A stretch of 64,000 nucleotides of DNA from Clavulina sp. PMI_390 (GCA_015039315.1 WIDE01000040.1:73108-137107); one strand, 5' to 3'. Counted from the first letter of the stretch, positions 11,122 through 23,490 are shown. Notes: generated by a model from the letters alone, not told the origin. Program-made: numbers and translations.

Positions 11122-14100
11122 ATGCGCTCCTTCACGACTTTCTTGTCGGCCTCACTCCTTTTCACTTCGTCTCTCGTTAATGCTTTGGGCACCTCCTGCT
11201 CTGCTGCGCTCTCTCCTTCAGCCGCTGCCTCTGATCCTTTCTGGCTTCAATCTATCACTCACCAGGGTACATCCCCTTATAATACCGATTCGAGCTACAA
11301 AGTCTACCGCAACGTAAAGGACTATGGAGCCAAGGGAGATGGTAAGCAATGAGTCCTCCTGCTTCTCCCTCTTCTATAATAGGTATTCACGAATATATTT
11401 TGCAGGTGTCACCGATGATACCGCCGCTATCAACGCAGCTATCACAGATGGCTCCCGTTGCGGCCTCCCCACCAACTGCGCTTCAAGCACTCTCACTCCG
11501 GCACTCGTCTATTTCCCGTCTGGCACCTACGTCGTCTCTTCCTCCCTAATTGCTTACTACTATACCAGCATGGTACGGGCGAAATCCTATCAGTCCTTCC
11601 GAGACACTGATCGTCCCCCGTCACTTAGGTCGGTGATGCCAAGAACCTTCCTGTCCTCAAAGCTACCTCCGGCTTCTCGGTGAGTTGTCATAACCGCTAT
11701 TTTTCTTGGTTGCCTCCGGCTTATCATACTTCCCAATGATTAGGGTGCCGCTGTCATCGATGCAGATATCTATATCCCTGGTGGGAATGGTATGTTGCTA
11801 TCCAAACTATCTAACAACCAAAAATGCTGAGGAAAGCTCCTATCCAAAGGCGCGGAATGGTATACCAACCAGAACAACTTCTTCCGGTGAGTCTCCATAG
11901 GGAAACAGACTCATCTCATAGCTTCCCCGTCTGATCAATTCTATCTTCAGTGCCGTTCGCAACATGAGGATCGACCTGACTGCCATGCCCGCTACTTCAG
12001 CCGCAGTTGGTGTCCACTGGCAGGTTGCCCAGGCCACATCCCTCGTCAACGTCGTCGTCGACATGTCTACTGCATCGGGTAACACCCATGTCGGTATCAG
12101 CATGGAGAACGGCTCTGGTGGTGTGATGACCGATCTCGTGTTCAACGGTGTATGTTTTCTCTCTCTGACTCTTCATCAATGCTGCTCATATCCTTATCTA
12201 TGTCCTTCGATGTTCAGGGCCAATACGGTATCAGCGTCGGAAACCAACAGTTCACTGTTCGCAATATCACTGTCAACAACGCCAATACTGCCATCAAGGC
12301 GAGGTGCGTTGCTTTATCGCGGATATCGTGTTATAACCGTATCTGACGAACTTGGTTATCAGCTGGAACTGGGGATGGACTTTCCAAGATGTCACCATCA
12401 ACAACTGCCAAGTCGGTTTCCTCATCACCACCGGTGGTACTACCGAAGATACCCAGGTACGGATAATGCTGCTATCCTCGGTTCTTCTAACTAAAGATCT
12501 CCGTTATGACAGACTGTGGGCAGCGAATCGATTGTTGACGCTGTTGTCACGAACACCCCCGTATTCCTCCAAACCACCACCGTCCAGACCACCTCCCTCA
12601 GTGGCTCAATCCTCCTCGAGAACATCCAGCTCAGCAACGTGCCTAAGGCTGTGATCGATTCGTCCGGCTCCACGATTCTTGCTGGCGGCTCCCTGACGAT
12701 CCCCCAATGGCTCCAGGTACGCGCTAACCCAAACCTGCCATACTTCACTCATTGTTACTGATGACCTATACTTACTCGATTAGGGTAACGTGGCTGGCGG
12801 ATCTGCGAGCACCGTTTCTTACCAGCAAGCCAGCTTGAGCCCTCCCACCAAGCCTTCCTCACTCACCACTAGCTCTGGTGTCTTTGGCCGTGCCCGCCCA
12901 CAGTACCAAGATTATGCTGCTTCCCGTGAGTATCCAGCAATCTCTCTGCTCTTTAATGTGTATTTATTTACCGTTTTACGTCGTCAATCCAGAATTCGCA
13001 AGCGTGAAGACTGCTGGCGCGAAGGGAGATGGTGTCACCGATGATACCGCTGCCCTCCAGGCGGTTATCAACGCCAACTGGGGCTGCAAGATTATCTTCT
13101 TCGATGCCGGTATCTACCTCGTCACCGATACCCTCAAGATCCCCGCTGGTACCCAGATGGTTGGCGAGCTCTGGTCCGTTATTCAGGCTTCCGGCTCCAA
13201 GTTCGCCGACCAGACCAACCCACACGTCATGGCGCAGGTCGGCGAGTCCGGTGATACGGCTGCCACCGAGATCAGTGACATCGTCTTCACGTCCAAGGGC
13301 GGCTCCGCTGGTGCTATCCTCGTCGAATGGAACGTAGGCGCGTCGAGCCAAGGCTCAGCCGGCATGTGGGACACCCACGTCCGTGTTGGTGGGTTCAAGG
13401 GTTCCGATATCCAAGTCGCCAACTGTGGCAACACCACCTCGTCTCCCTTCAGCGAGTGTGCGGGTGCCTACATGAGCTTGCACCTCACCTCTGGCTCATC
13501 CGCCTACCTGGAAAATGTCTGGCTCTGGACCGCTGATCAGTACGTCATCCGCCACCGTCACTTTATATTGATTGAGATCTAATATTTGCTCAAATAGCGA
13601 CCTCGACGACGCCGCTCAAGGCAACATCAACTCGTACAGTGGCCGTGGTATGCTCATTGAGACCGCCGAGCCTGTCTGGCTTCTTGGGACCGGTGAGCTT
13701 GATTTGATGAGATAAATTCTGAAGACTGACTGACATCCACAATTCTCTAGCCTCTGAGCACCACGCTCTCTACCAGTACAACGTCGTCGGCGCTGAGGCA
13801 TTGTACATTGCGTTGATTCAGGTACGGTTTGTTTCATCTCGGGCACAGAACCTGAAAATGCTCACGCCAAGTCTTTCTTAGACCGAGACTCCCTACTACC
13901 AGCCTTCCCCTGAGCCTCCTTCGCCATTCTCGGCCAACTCTGCTCTCTCTGACCCTACGTACGCCTCGGGAGATTCTGCATGGGCACTTTACATTCAAGG
14001 CAGCTCCAATGTTCACGCTTATGGCGCCAACATGTACTCGTTCTTCCAGGCAAGTTCTCCTTTACTCAATATCGCGTACTTATCTAATCCAACCCGCTCT

Positions 14101-14665
14101 CTAGAACTACGACCAGGCATGCTTGGACACATGGACCTGTCAATCCAAGATTTTCAACGTTGACACTGCTTCATCCAACATCTTTGTCTACAACATTGCC
14201 ACCGTGGGAACTACCTTCTCTGTCTCTGTTGGGGGAACTGGAACGGTCAACCAGGACCTCAGCCGTGACGGCATCCAGTCGTCCCTGGGTCTCTGGAAGA
14301 GCGGTTCATCGCCCGCCAGCGGCAACAACTCCACCACCACCAAGAGCTCCACGACGGCATCTACCCCAAGCTCTACCGCCACCATGAGCGTCACCACCTC
14401 CGTTGTCAAGACCTCGACCTCAGTTGCGGCTACCACTACCACAGCTGTTGTCGTGAAGACCACGACAACCTCTGCTGCTGCTACGACCACCACGGCCGCT
14501 AGCTCAGGTAGCTGCTCAGGAGTTGCCGCCTGGAGCTCCACAACAGCTTACAATGGTGGTGCTACTGTTACCTATAATGGCCACGTTTGGACCGCCCAAT
14601 GGTGGACTTACAATGACACCCCTGGTGGCCTCGCTGGCGTTTGGACTGAAGGAGCCGCTTGTTAA
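11122..14665 (+). CDS. secreted GH55 exo-beta-1,3-glucanase with C-terminal CBM5/12-like module
   Basis: Predicted extracellular beta-1,3-glucan hydrolase. It starts at the ATG at 11122 with a signal peptide (MRSFTTFLSASLLFTSSLVNALG) and has about fourteen short introns, giving roughly 900 residues. Two pectate-lyase-3-type beta-helix halves are visible, each opened by the repeat motif GAKGDGVTDDTAA (around 11330-11440 and 13017-13060), the hallmark double-domain layout of GH55. Family-like segments include VIDADIYIPGGNG, WYTNQNNFFRAVRNMRIDL, GTQMVGELWSVI and LENVWLWTADHDLDDA. A Ser/Thr-rich linker (about 14310-14510) leads to a Trp-rich module, AWSSTTAYNGGATVTYNGHV then WTAQWWTYNDTPG, which matches carbohydrate-binding modules of the CBM5/12 type that bind chitin or related polymers. 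Stop TAA at 14663-14665. Probably acts on fungal wall or environmental glucan. No frame breaks seen. Confidence 0.92.
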
Positions 14666-15261
14666 ATCCGCTCCACGTTGAGGGAAACAAGGATCTAGGG
14701 ATCCTGTTCAACCGATGAAGGGATCAATCTATTTGAGATTCATTTTTGCTATCATATAGCTGTCCGCTCCTTTTGCACTATCACCGCTTTTTGCTCTATC
14801 CTATCCTACAGTTTTCTAGAGTCCATATTTTTCCTGTAATCCTGGCAGATTGCTCTGTAAATCATGTATACATTACTGTAGCATGAAATTTAGAAGTTAA
14901 TCAACGGCTTCAACTCACTTAGCGTCGTACGACCCGAATATGGGGCCCCAGGTTTTCTCCAGGACCACGATATGAATAAACTCATCGCCACCGCCACCTC
15001 CACCCCCGTGTTTGCCCGTCGGCCAATCAATTCCCACGACCCCGGACGATTGTTTTACCCCGCCAAATGACCAGGCCTGTCAAAGGACAGTCTAAGGGCT
15101 GGTATTTAAGTTACTATCTGATGATCTTTGCTCGTTGCTAACGTTCGCCGCGCCGTGCCCCGCCTCTCTCGACCGGAATGACCCACTTCCCATTATCACT
15201 CACTTCGCAGAGCCTCTGTCATTCGAAGACCTGCAAACCTACGTCCTATGTGAGACCTAGC
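14666..15261. other. intergenic, 3' flank of the glucanase and 5' flank of F-box I-1
   Basis: About 600 bases holding the T-rich 3' flank of the glucanase and the leader of the next gene. An in-frame upstream ATG at 15178 could extend F-box I-1 by 28 residues, but the paralogues do not share that extension. Confidence 0.4.
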
Positions 15262-16943
15262 ATGATGTCGCAGCTACCGCTAGACATCATTCTTCTGTTG
15301 GCGACCTTCCTTGATGTAAAGGACCTGGTCAGCCTCAGTGTTGTACGTATGGTGTCACTTATCGTGGCAAGCGATGCTCTGATCCTGTGGGTGAACAGAT
15401 CAACCGAAATGTATGTGAGCGCATCCAGGCGTCAAAATCCCTCTGGAAATCGCTGGCTCGGGATGCTATCACGTGTTGGGCGCTCGCTCCTCACTCCATC
15501 GATGTTGACAGTCTGTCAGCTTCAGAAGCGAGGACATTAGCCTGCCGACCCTACCGCCTCGACCATTTTGTTCTTCATCCCAATCTCGATGCCACATCCG
15601 AAAAAAGCCCTATCGGCATGTCACCCTTGACACTCGACACTGCGCGCTTACTCATCACACCTGATGGGTCATCCATCATTAGTTGGTGCGCATTACCTGG
15701 CAATCGCTGGGTCTGTGCACTCGTTCGCCTAGCCGATTCGCAGGTGCAGTTGTGTATCTGGGACAGTCTCTCTTCCTGTGAGATAGAGGGTGTCGCTCCA
15801 GCTTCGTCGATCACTAGTGCATTTGGAGCCGACTTGCTCGATGAGTCCTTCGAGCTTTGGCCACAGTTCGACGCGAGCGAAATGGTGGTGAATATCCTTT
15901 TGTGTTTTGACGCAGGGTGAGTAACTCTATCAGTAATGGGTATGTTGAGTATCTCATCGGGTTCATCTGGACGTCAGTGCCGATTGCATATTTGAAGTGT
16001 ATCAAATCGCCTGGTTGGATGAGCTACCCGTATTCAGCAAGAAAGCATCTCGCCGGCGGCCTTTGGACATGTCGCCATCGGATGATAGCCCCAATGCCTG
16101 GCTCGATGGTCCTTATGCATGTCTCCGTTGTTATGATGGTGTCCTCCTGTGCGAGTGGAAATATAATTTATGGGGAGTCGTGGAGAAAGATTTTTCGTCT
16201 GTGAGTCGATTATTCCTTTCTTGTTCGCCATAGGTACTAATGCCGCTGGAAAGGCTCCCATTCTGTTCCAAATGCCATACACTTTACAACATGAAGGCTC
16301 CTCTCTTGAATTATCGTTAATTGCAGATTTTATGATTGGTCACTCGTGGACCCCTTTCCCTCTAGGGATGGCGCCAGAGAAACTCAACGTCCTTGGAGAT
16401 GCAGAGGGATATTGGGACGTGGAGCCTGTGGCTTTCGGCCGACGTTGGGCAGTCCAGCCCACAGACGATCGTGCTCGTGCAAGAAAGGATGTCCTTCTTT
16501 GCAACGTTATTAACGCCGAGACTGGTGATCACGGAGTAATGATTTCTACCTGGTCCCAACCCACTCGCACACTTGAGCGGCGTCCTCTCATGCCTCTTGC
16601 TCCGCGCCGCTTTGATTCGCATCTCCTCTTACCATCTGGCACTGTTCTGATTGATGGTGAAAGATCAACAGAGTCCGAATGTGCCCACCCTGCCAATCAT
16701 GAAAACCAAGCTACCCACAAAACTTCGGTAAAGCTTCATGCTTGCCCAACACCTTCCAGTGGGATCGAGCCGAATTGTCACACCTTGGATATTCCTCATA
16801 TCGGATGTGTTATTATTCATCCAAGCTCGCCGACAGCCGCCAATCTCTGCCCAGTTTCAGGCGTGCTCTTGGTCCGTCTTCATCATATCGGTGATCCTCC
16901 AGACCAATTCCTCATCGGGCGTACTCGCATGCTGACTTTATAG
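15262..16943 (+). CDS. F-box protein, array I member 1
   Basis: Putative substrate adaptor of an SCF-type ubiquitin ligase. It starts at 15262 (MMSQLPLDIILLLATFLDVK), chosen because the paralogues begin MFSQLPLDII and MAFSQLPLDII; an upstream in-frame ATG at 15178 exists. Residues 1-45 are a compact F-box (LPLDII, DVKDLVSLS, then VW-less INRNV after the first intron). The rest, about 420 residues, is shared only with the two neighbours: PHSIDV, a PDGSSIISW segment, LPGNRWVCA, ELWPQFD, NAWLDGPYACLRC, VAFGRRW, KDVLLC and DSHLLLPSGT. The alternating Trp-rich strands suggest a beta-propeller-like fold, but no repeat unit can be fixed by eye. Three introns, all in frame. Intact. Target unknown. 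Confidence 0.78.
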
Positions 16944-17273
16944 TGGATTCGGCGCCATTCCTCGTGTTATATCTTACCACTTATTCCCTACCATTTCTAC
17001 AAATCCCGTAGCAAATTGTATGTACTATTGTACTTAGCTATTAAACAAAATATCAGGGTCTGATCACGCCCCCAAACCCAAACAACAGACGCCCCTTCCC
17101 CCTAGCCAATTTCACAAGGGACCGATTCTTACGTGCCGCTAGTGGCATCAATCGCTGTGGCTTAGTGTTGGAAATTCATTTGATCCCCTGAACCGCCGTC
17201 TCCCAGACCAATTTCAGCCATTTTGGAAGCACGTTGGGCTCGAGCTCGAACGGACCTCGCCGCAGCGAGTCCC

Positions 17274-18935
17274 ATGTTTTCACAGCTCCCACTTGACATC
17301 ATCTTTATGTTTACCAACCACCTTGATGTGAAGGACCTGCTGAGCTTCAGTTTTGTACGATCCCTTTATCGATGGCTGCTAACCTCGCTGATTCCAATGT
17401 TAGGTTAATCGAAGCTTATACGAGCACGTTCAAGCATCACAATCGCTTTGGAGATCTCTGGCTAAACACGCTATAAAGCTCTGGGGTATTACCCCGAACT
17501 CGATAGATGTCGCAAGGATGTCAGTTCAAGAGGCCAGGGCTCTCGTAACTTATCCATATCGCCTTGAGCGCCTCCTCCTTGAGTTCGCCCCCCATAGTGT
17601 ATCTGGCCTAGAGACCATCGAAATGTCCCCTTTATCAATTGAAAACACCCACTCACTCAGAACCCCTGATGGCTCGTCAGTTATTGAGTGGTGCGGGCTA
17701 CCTGGGAATCGCTGGGTTTGCGCGGTGGTTAGCTTGAGGGATTCGATCATGCAGCTATGTGTGTGGGATATTAATTCCCCCTCAAAAATGGAAGGGATTC
17801 CCCCAGTATCCTCAATATCGAGCGATAATACATTCCATGCTCTCGCCTGGCCCTGTGAGCTTTGGCCTCAGTTTGACGAAGCCCGCAATGTGGTGAATTT
17901 CCTACTGTGCTTCCTAACAGAGTGAGTATTGATCCACCGTCCTAGTTCACCGTGTACATGACCTTGAGTATTTCGTCAGCTCCGAGTACATCCTCGAAGT
18001 CTACCAGCTCATTTGGACGAATGGTTCACCGGTCTTCACTGGAAAGGCGAGCCGCCGCCGACCTCGTACAATCTGGATATCACAATCGGCACACAAAGCT
18101 TGGCTTGATGGTGACTATGCTTGTCTTCGCTGTGATGACGGTATTCTTCTGTGGAACTGGCAGGAAGATACGAGCGGGTTCGTCCCAACAGACTCTGCGA
18201 CGGTTAGTCCACCACTTTATCACGACAAAAAAAATTAATCCCGCACAATAGGCTCCGTTTTTATTCCAAGTCCCTTACATCGCGCATTATGAAGGCTCTT
18301 CCCCAAAAGCATATTCGATTGACCTCCACCAGATCAACCGCAGCTCGGGCACTCCGTCTCTGAAATTATCATCAGTTGATATCAACACTGTCGGAGATCT
18401 AGAGGGGGAATGGGACATGAATCCAATAGCTTTCGGTCGGTGCTGGACCATTCCGTCTGCTGGTTATTCAGCTCAGGACAGAAGGGACGTCCTTCTATGC
18501 GATTCCACTGAGTCAGCAACTCATACAAACGCAACGCTAGTTTTCGCATGGAATCACCAAACGCGGACCCTTCAACACACCCGCCCACTGAAGTCCTTCA
18601 GCCCCCGCCGTAACGATTCGCACCTCATCCTGCCTTCGGGCACTATTCTCCTTGATCCAGACATCCACAAAACACCCGCACGCAATGTTGCTAATATACA
18701 GCTTTGCAACCCAAGGGCCAACGCTGCAGGTTCCGGTGAACGACCCCTGCGGATCCCTCTTTCTCCCTCCATGCGCCTCTATACTCTCCCGCAAACCGTC
18801 GCTAATTTGTGTCCGCTTCTAGGGACACTTCTAGTCCGCGTTAACCAAGGTGAATCATTCGATAAAGGATTCAGGATCGGGAGGCCTTATATCCTGGCTT
18901 TATCACAATCTCATCGCTATACCTCATCATTCTGA
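17274..18935 (+). CDS. F-box protein, array I member 2
   Basis: Tandem paralogue of the previous gene, start MFSQLPLDIIFMFTNHLDVK at 17274 (an in-frame ATG at 17223 would add 17 residues). Exon 1 carries the F-box. Exon 2 starts VNRSLYEHVQASQSLW and contains PDGSSVIEWCGLPGNRWVCA and ELWPQFDE. Exon 3 has SEYILEVYQLIWTNG and KAWLDGDYACLRC. Exon 4 starts APFLFQVPYIAHYEGS and ends before the stop at 18935. Introns sit at the same places as in members 1 and 3. All splice phases join in frame, so it looks functional. A decayed FES1 fragment lies directly behind it, tail to tail. The biological target is not predictable. Confidence 0.78.
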
Positions 18936-18990
18936 CTATCCTACACTAAATAAATCATTTCAAACCTACCAAATACTAGTCTGTAAATGG

Positions 18991-19830
18991 TCAACTTTGG
19001 ATGCCTTTGCAGGTCTTCTCAGTCTTTACCCTCCACAATCTACCCCGACAACACCTTTTGGTGACTTTGGAAAGGACGGTTATCGACATCTCCTTCTCGG
19101 TTTCCCACAACCAGATAACGATCATAGCCACCCGTGCACTGAAATACACTAGATCATTTTCATGACGGTCACAGCACGATTCCACCAGGAAGTGCCATGG
19201 ACCTGCCCCAAATGGCAATTTCTCGCTCAGGCCTTGATGTACAAACAAGGACAAAGAGACCTGAGAATCTTCTACCACAGCACTATGGTCACCATAATGA
19301 TGGAAACCATTATTACATCACGGATAATACTCGGAAAGATTATGTAGGCCTCGCCAGGCCCGTTTGTGAGGCGCAGATGCGCTAGAGGCGGGTTTGATGA
19401 GGGGACATATCCCAACTTGTGCCACGCCTGTGAACTGCGGCAATTTTGTTATGAGTCATGTCACGAGTAGCACCCGTGAACCTATGGTAGACTGATTACA
19501 GTGCACCCAGCCGCACGAAGTCCAGCACAGCCTTGATGCTCTTCCCCTCGAAAACTGCGTCCCTCATGGTCGTCCGGTTGTGATGGTATTAGGCTCAAGA
19601 AAGATTGGAATAGCTGAGAAAGGGTTCTTGAAGAAGCAATAGAGCGTAATGCGGCCTAATCAGCGTCAGCATCGCCTCCGGGCAGGGGCGGAACTTGATG
19701 ATTATGAACTGAACTATATGACTGGTTCCTGGCCACAGCGGCCACCTGTAGACCCAAATAAAAGCCGTCTGAAGAGCGAATTCCACGAAAAACCTACTCG
19801 CGACCCTCTGCACTACTGATAGCATCGACC
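18991..19830 (-). pseudogene. decayed 3' fragment of FES1 (Hsp70 nucleotide exchange factor)
   Basis: Minus-strand relict of the gene that is intact at 22066-23385. Three blocks align: SVHNHQVPPLPGGDADAD against [19 protein letters not shown] (about 19712-19656); IASSRTLSQLFQSFLS and FEGKSIKAVLDFVRLG against [16 protein letters not shown] and [16 protein letters not shown] (about 19650-19505); and TEKEMSITVLSKVTK against [15 protein letters not shown] (about 19110-19050). Breaks are plain: an in-frame TAG at 19656-19658, a frameshift just after the DDHEGR segment, and a roughly 360-base insertion between the second and third blocks. Only the C-terminal half is represented, with no start or ARM-repeat N-terminus. 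It lies behind F-box I-2 as true FES1 lies behind F-box I-3, so it marks a duplicated unit. Confidence 0.82.
19140..19500. mobile_element. candidate insertion within the FES1 relict, flanked by GTGCAC
   Basis: A 361-base segment separates two otherwise consecutive blocks of the FES1 relict. It is bordered by the 6-base direct repeat GTGCAC (19134-19139 and 19501-19506), and the segment itself begins TG and ends CA. This looks like a target-site duplication around a small element, but no coding capacity or known family is recognisable and the repeat could be coincidental. Confidence 0.3.
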
Positions 19831-19945
19831 GCTGCGGCTAAACATAGTAGAATACGCAAATCATTGGTCTTTCGTCAAAGAGGTGCGGCTATCCCAGACT
19901 CAGAAGCGTCCTTAGCCCTACGGAACAATCTCACTCCACATAAGA

Positions 19946-21595
19946 ATGGCGTTTTCGCAGCTCCCACTGGATATCATCATCCTTTTTGCCAAACTGCTTG
20001 GCGTAAAAGACCTTTTAAGTCTCAGTGCTGTAGGACTTTCGATTAGCGAACAGACTGAACGTCGACCCTGATTCATTCCTTCTTAGGTTAATCGAAACTT
20101 GCACGAACACATCCAAGCGTTGGATTTTATCTGGAGATCCTTTGCCGCACATGCCATAGAATCATGGGGCATCGCCCCTCACTCCATAGACGTCGGAGGG
20201 ATGTCAGCTCATGAAGCCAGGGACCTAATCTCCAACCCACACCGCCTCGAGCTTCTCCTCAGTCACATCGACCCCCATGCTGTATCTAGCACAAAAACCA
20301 TCGATATGTCTGCTATATCAGCAGAAACGACCCTGTTGCTCAAAATCCCTGACGGCTCATCAGTTGTTGAGTGGTGTGCCTTCCCGGGGAACCGCTGGGT
20401 GTGTGCAGCGCTTAGCTTGGAGAATTCAGTCATGCAGCTATGTCTGTGGGACTCACACTCCCCCAATGAGACGGAAGGGGTCCCCCCAGTATCGTCTATA
20501 TCTAGTGACAATACATTCCATGATCTCGCTCAGCCCTGTGAGCTCTGGCCGCAATTTGAAGAAATTAACCAGGTGGTCAATATCCTATTATATTTCCTCA
20601 CAGAGTGAGTACCAACTGGTGGTTTGACTGGTACCTTATTGACGACACTCGATATATCTCTAGCTCTGAGTACATGCTGGAAGTTTATCAGCTCGTTTGG
20701 ACCAACGGGATACCAACCTTCACCAGGAAGGCTCATCGACGACATTCTCGTAACATCTGGATAACTACGTCGTTTCATAAAGCTTGGCTTGATGGTGATT
20801 ACGTATGTATTCGTTGTCAAGATGGTATCGTTCTATGGAATTGGCAGCAGGATACGAACGGGTTCATTCATGCAGAGACTTCATCGGTCAGTTTATACCT
20901 CTTCCCTCATGATCGCACATATTGACCCAGTTTCGAAGGCCCCATTACTATTCCAATTACCTTTCATTGGAGGCTATGAGGATTCCCCAGAGTTATATTC
21001 AATCGACCTTCGCAATATGGGTCCCGACAGCTCGCGGTATCCGTGGCTGGAACAAAAGCCAGTTGACATTAAGGTCATTAGGAATTTGGAAGGGAGTTGG
21101 TACATGACTGCGATGGCTTTCGGCCGACGCTGGACCGTTCCGGCGGCGGAATATCCTGCTCTAGGAAGAAAGGATGTGCTTCTCTGCGACTCAACTCAGC
21201 AAACGACTGGTACGAAGGCCACGCTGGTGTCTACGTGGAATCACTCCGCGCGCAGCCTCGAATATGCGCCTCCGATAAAATCATTCACCCCTCGTCGTTA
21301 CGATTCACACCTCATCCTGCCTTCAGGTACTATTCTCCTTGATCAAGGTGTTTCGGAAATATCCGCACGTGAAGCTGTTGGTATACAATTGTGGGGTGGA
21401 AAAATAGATGCCATGGATTCAGGCAAGCGAACCCTACAGATTCCCCTTCCTCCCTCCATGAGCCTGTCTACGCTCTCGCCTACAGCCGCCAATCTATGTC
21501 CGTTCTCAGGGACGCTCCTGGTTCGTGTTCACTTGGGAGAACCGTCAAATAAAGAGTTCATGATTAGCTGCCCTCGCATACTGGCTTTGTCGTAA
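19946..21595 (+). CDS. F-box protein, array I member 3
   Basis: Third array I paralogue. The start is the ATG at 19946 (MAFSQLPLDIIILFAKLLGV). The first exon is short and holds the F-box, ending LLSLSA before a GTAGGA donor; exon 2 begins VNRNLHEHIQALDFIW at 20090. Later landmarks match its neighbours: SSVVEWCAFPGNRWVCA, ELWPQFEEINQVVNILL, SEYMLEVYQLVWTNG, KAWLDGDYVCIRC, AMAFGRRWTVPA, KDVLLCDST and DSHLILPSGTILL. It ends at the TAA at 21593-21595. Closest to member 2 by eye, consistent with the more recent duplication that also copied the FES1 tail. No breaks seen; the function beyond an inferred SCF adaptor role is unknown. Confidence 0.78.
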
Positions 21596-22065
21596 CTCGG
21601 CTGTGTACCTTTGTGGACATGTGTCAGCGTATTTTATACTATGTCAAATCAAATCCACCCCTGCAATTCCATATCCTCTTCCTTCGGAAGGGAGACGGTA
21701 ATATATATTTACGATGATAATTTAGCTTCGGATACCTTTTGGATATTTTTCTGCTAGGTATGTAATGCCAAACGGACCGAGGTGAAATAGCCCGCCTGAA
21801 AAGTAGCTGAACGGCATCACCTACGATTTACTCAGAAGCTGAGGAGTGACGAAGACCGTGTTGGTTGATTGGAGGGAGGGATATCAAAGAAGTTGGTTAC
21901 ACACATGAAACTTATATCAGAGTATAGAGCATTGTGTAATCTGGGGAACGAGAAGTTTATCGTTCACGGAGGTACGCCTACCATAAGGAACCCGTTTTGT
22001 TAAGTGTGATGTTATTCTAGTTTGCGTGACAGCCTAGGTTTGTGGGATACAAGGTTTACAGACCA
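21596..22065. other. convergent intergenic region between F-box I-3 and FES1
   Basis: Shared 3' flanks of two convergent genes. A/T-rich stretch near 21700-21760. No gene seen. Confidence 0.4.
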
Positions 22066-23385
22066 TCAAGATTGAGATGCTTTTTGTAGGTCGACCCAAT
22101 CTTGACCTTCCAGTACCCACCTCTCCAATGCCTCGTCTTTGGTGGTATTGGAAAGCACAGTTGCCAACATTTCCTTCTCGCTGCCCTGTAACGGTACCAC
22201 GCCCAGGCGCACGAATTGTAGCACAACCTTGATGCTCTTCTCCTCGAAATCTGCGTCCCGTCCCTCATCGCCATCTGGCCCTGACGGGACCGGGCTCACG
22301 AGAGATTTGAGCAGTTGAGAGACAATTCCAGAGGAAGCTATAGCACGCGATGCCGCTCCGTCGGTATCGGTGTCGCCTTCTTCAGGTAGGGGTGCTGGGA
22401 GGTTGGTATGAACTGAAGGAGGGAGGCTGATTGGCTCAGGTTTTGATGAAGAAGGGCCGTCTTGGAGGAGCAAGGTAAGGAGTAGGAAAGCGACCTTGCG
22501 TCGGACGATAACGCTCGAGTCTAAAAGCGAATAAATTTATCATTCATGAAGTGTAAGAGGAGATTAGTTATGAATATATACCTTGTAGACAAGCGGAGAG
22601 GGCTGCCCATCCCTTCAGAGAGTCAAAAGCCTGTACTGCGCGTGCATTGTGCCGTAGTGCATTCGAGATACAGTACACGGCTTTGGAGCGAGTGGTAGGG
22701 CTAGTGGATGTTGTACTTGAGGAGGGAGAGGGACTGAGAATAGAGATGAGCTGAGGGAGAGGGTTATACGACAGATACTAGGAAATTTGGTCGTCAGCAT
22801 ACAATCGACGACGTCATTGGCAGCATACACTCACGGCGTGTTGGGCTTTCGGATTATTTTGGATAGCAGTCCCAATGATCCATAACCCGTATTGCTGGAT
22901 CTCGTCATCTGATGACTTGCTGAGTTGTATTAAAGGCTCCCACATCTTGAGTGCAACCAAGTCTACCACACAAGTGAAAGGTCAGTAAAGCAGTTACATT
23001 TCTAGAACAAGAGGCTTACTGTTCGCATTATCTATCGATTCAACAAGCTAATAGGGGATCAATATAAGCATTTATTATAATAACCAACGACGGAGAATCT
23101 ACATACCATCTCGAAATTGTCCAGAGCAGTTGTGCGATCATCGATGGGTTTCGACTCATCTACGGCAACAGCAAGTTGTTCCTACCATGATAGCCAGGTC
23201 ACTAAAGATATTCTACGAGTCTTCGGTTGTATACTTACCCGCATTTCATCAGCATCGGACTTGCCTAGAATGGCGTCGATGATAGCAGGGTCCAATTCCT
23301 TCAGTTGCCGCGGCGGATCGGTGGACGGTGCATCGTCTGCGGGTGCCGCCGAGTTCTCGATTCCCCATCTTAGTAAACTTTCCAT
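22066..23385 (-). CDS. FES1: Hsp70 nucleotide exchange factor Fes1
   Basis: Cytosolic nucleotide exchange factor that releases ADP from Hsp70 and feeds misfolded proteins to degradation. It starts at 23385 with the family signature [12 protein letters not shown] and ends LQKASQS, TGA at 22066. Exon 1 also carries the [21 protein letters not shown] segment typical of Fes1. Exons of armadillo-like helices follow: [74 protein letters not shown]. The C-terminal exon (22066 to about 22500) contains an acidic, Ser/Pro-rich linker and [14 protein letters not shown]. About six exons. Divergent from the SET-domain gene with roughly 105 bases between the start codons, so they probably share a promoter. 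A broken copy of the 3' half lies at 18991-19830. Confidence 0.9.
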
Positions 23386-23490
23386 GTTTCAGCGAATTTT
23401 CTGAGTTTTGAGAGGAGGATGGTAGACGGAAAGACGGCGAAGGATCTGGAATCAATTCAGTCCCTCGTTGCGTGACGTGACGTGACAAGT

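Noticed and set aside
14188..14541. Long antisense frame in the glucanase linker
   Set aside because: Antisense shadow of the Thr/Ser-rich linker; low-complexity codons keep the reverse frame open.
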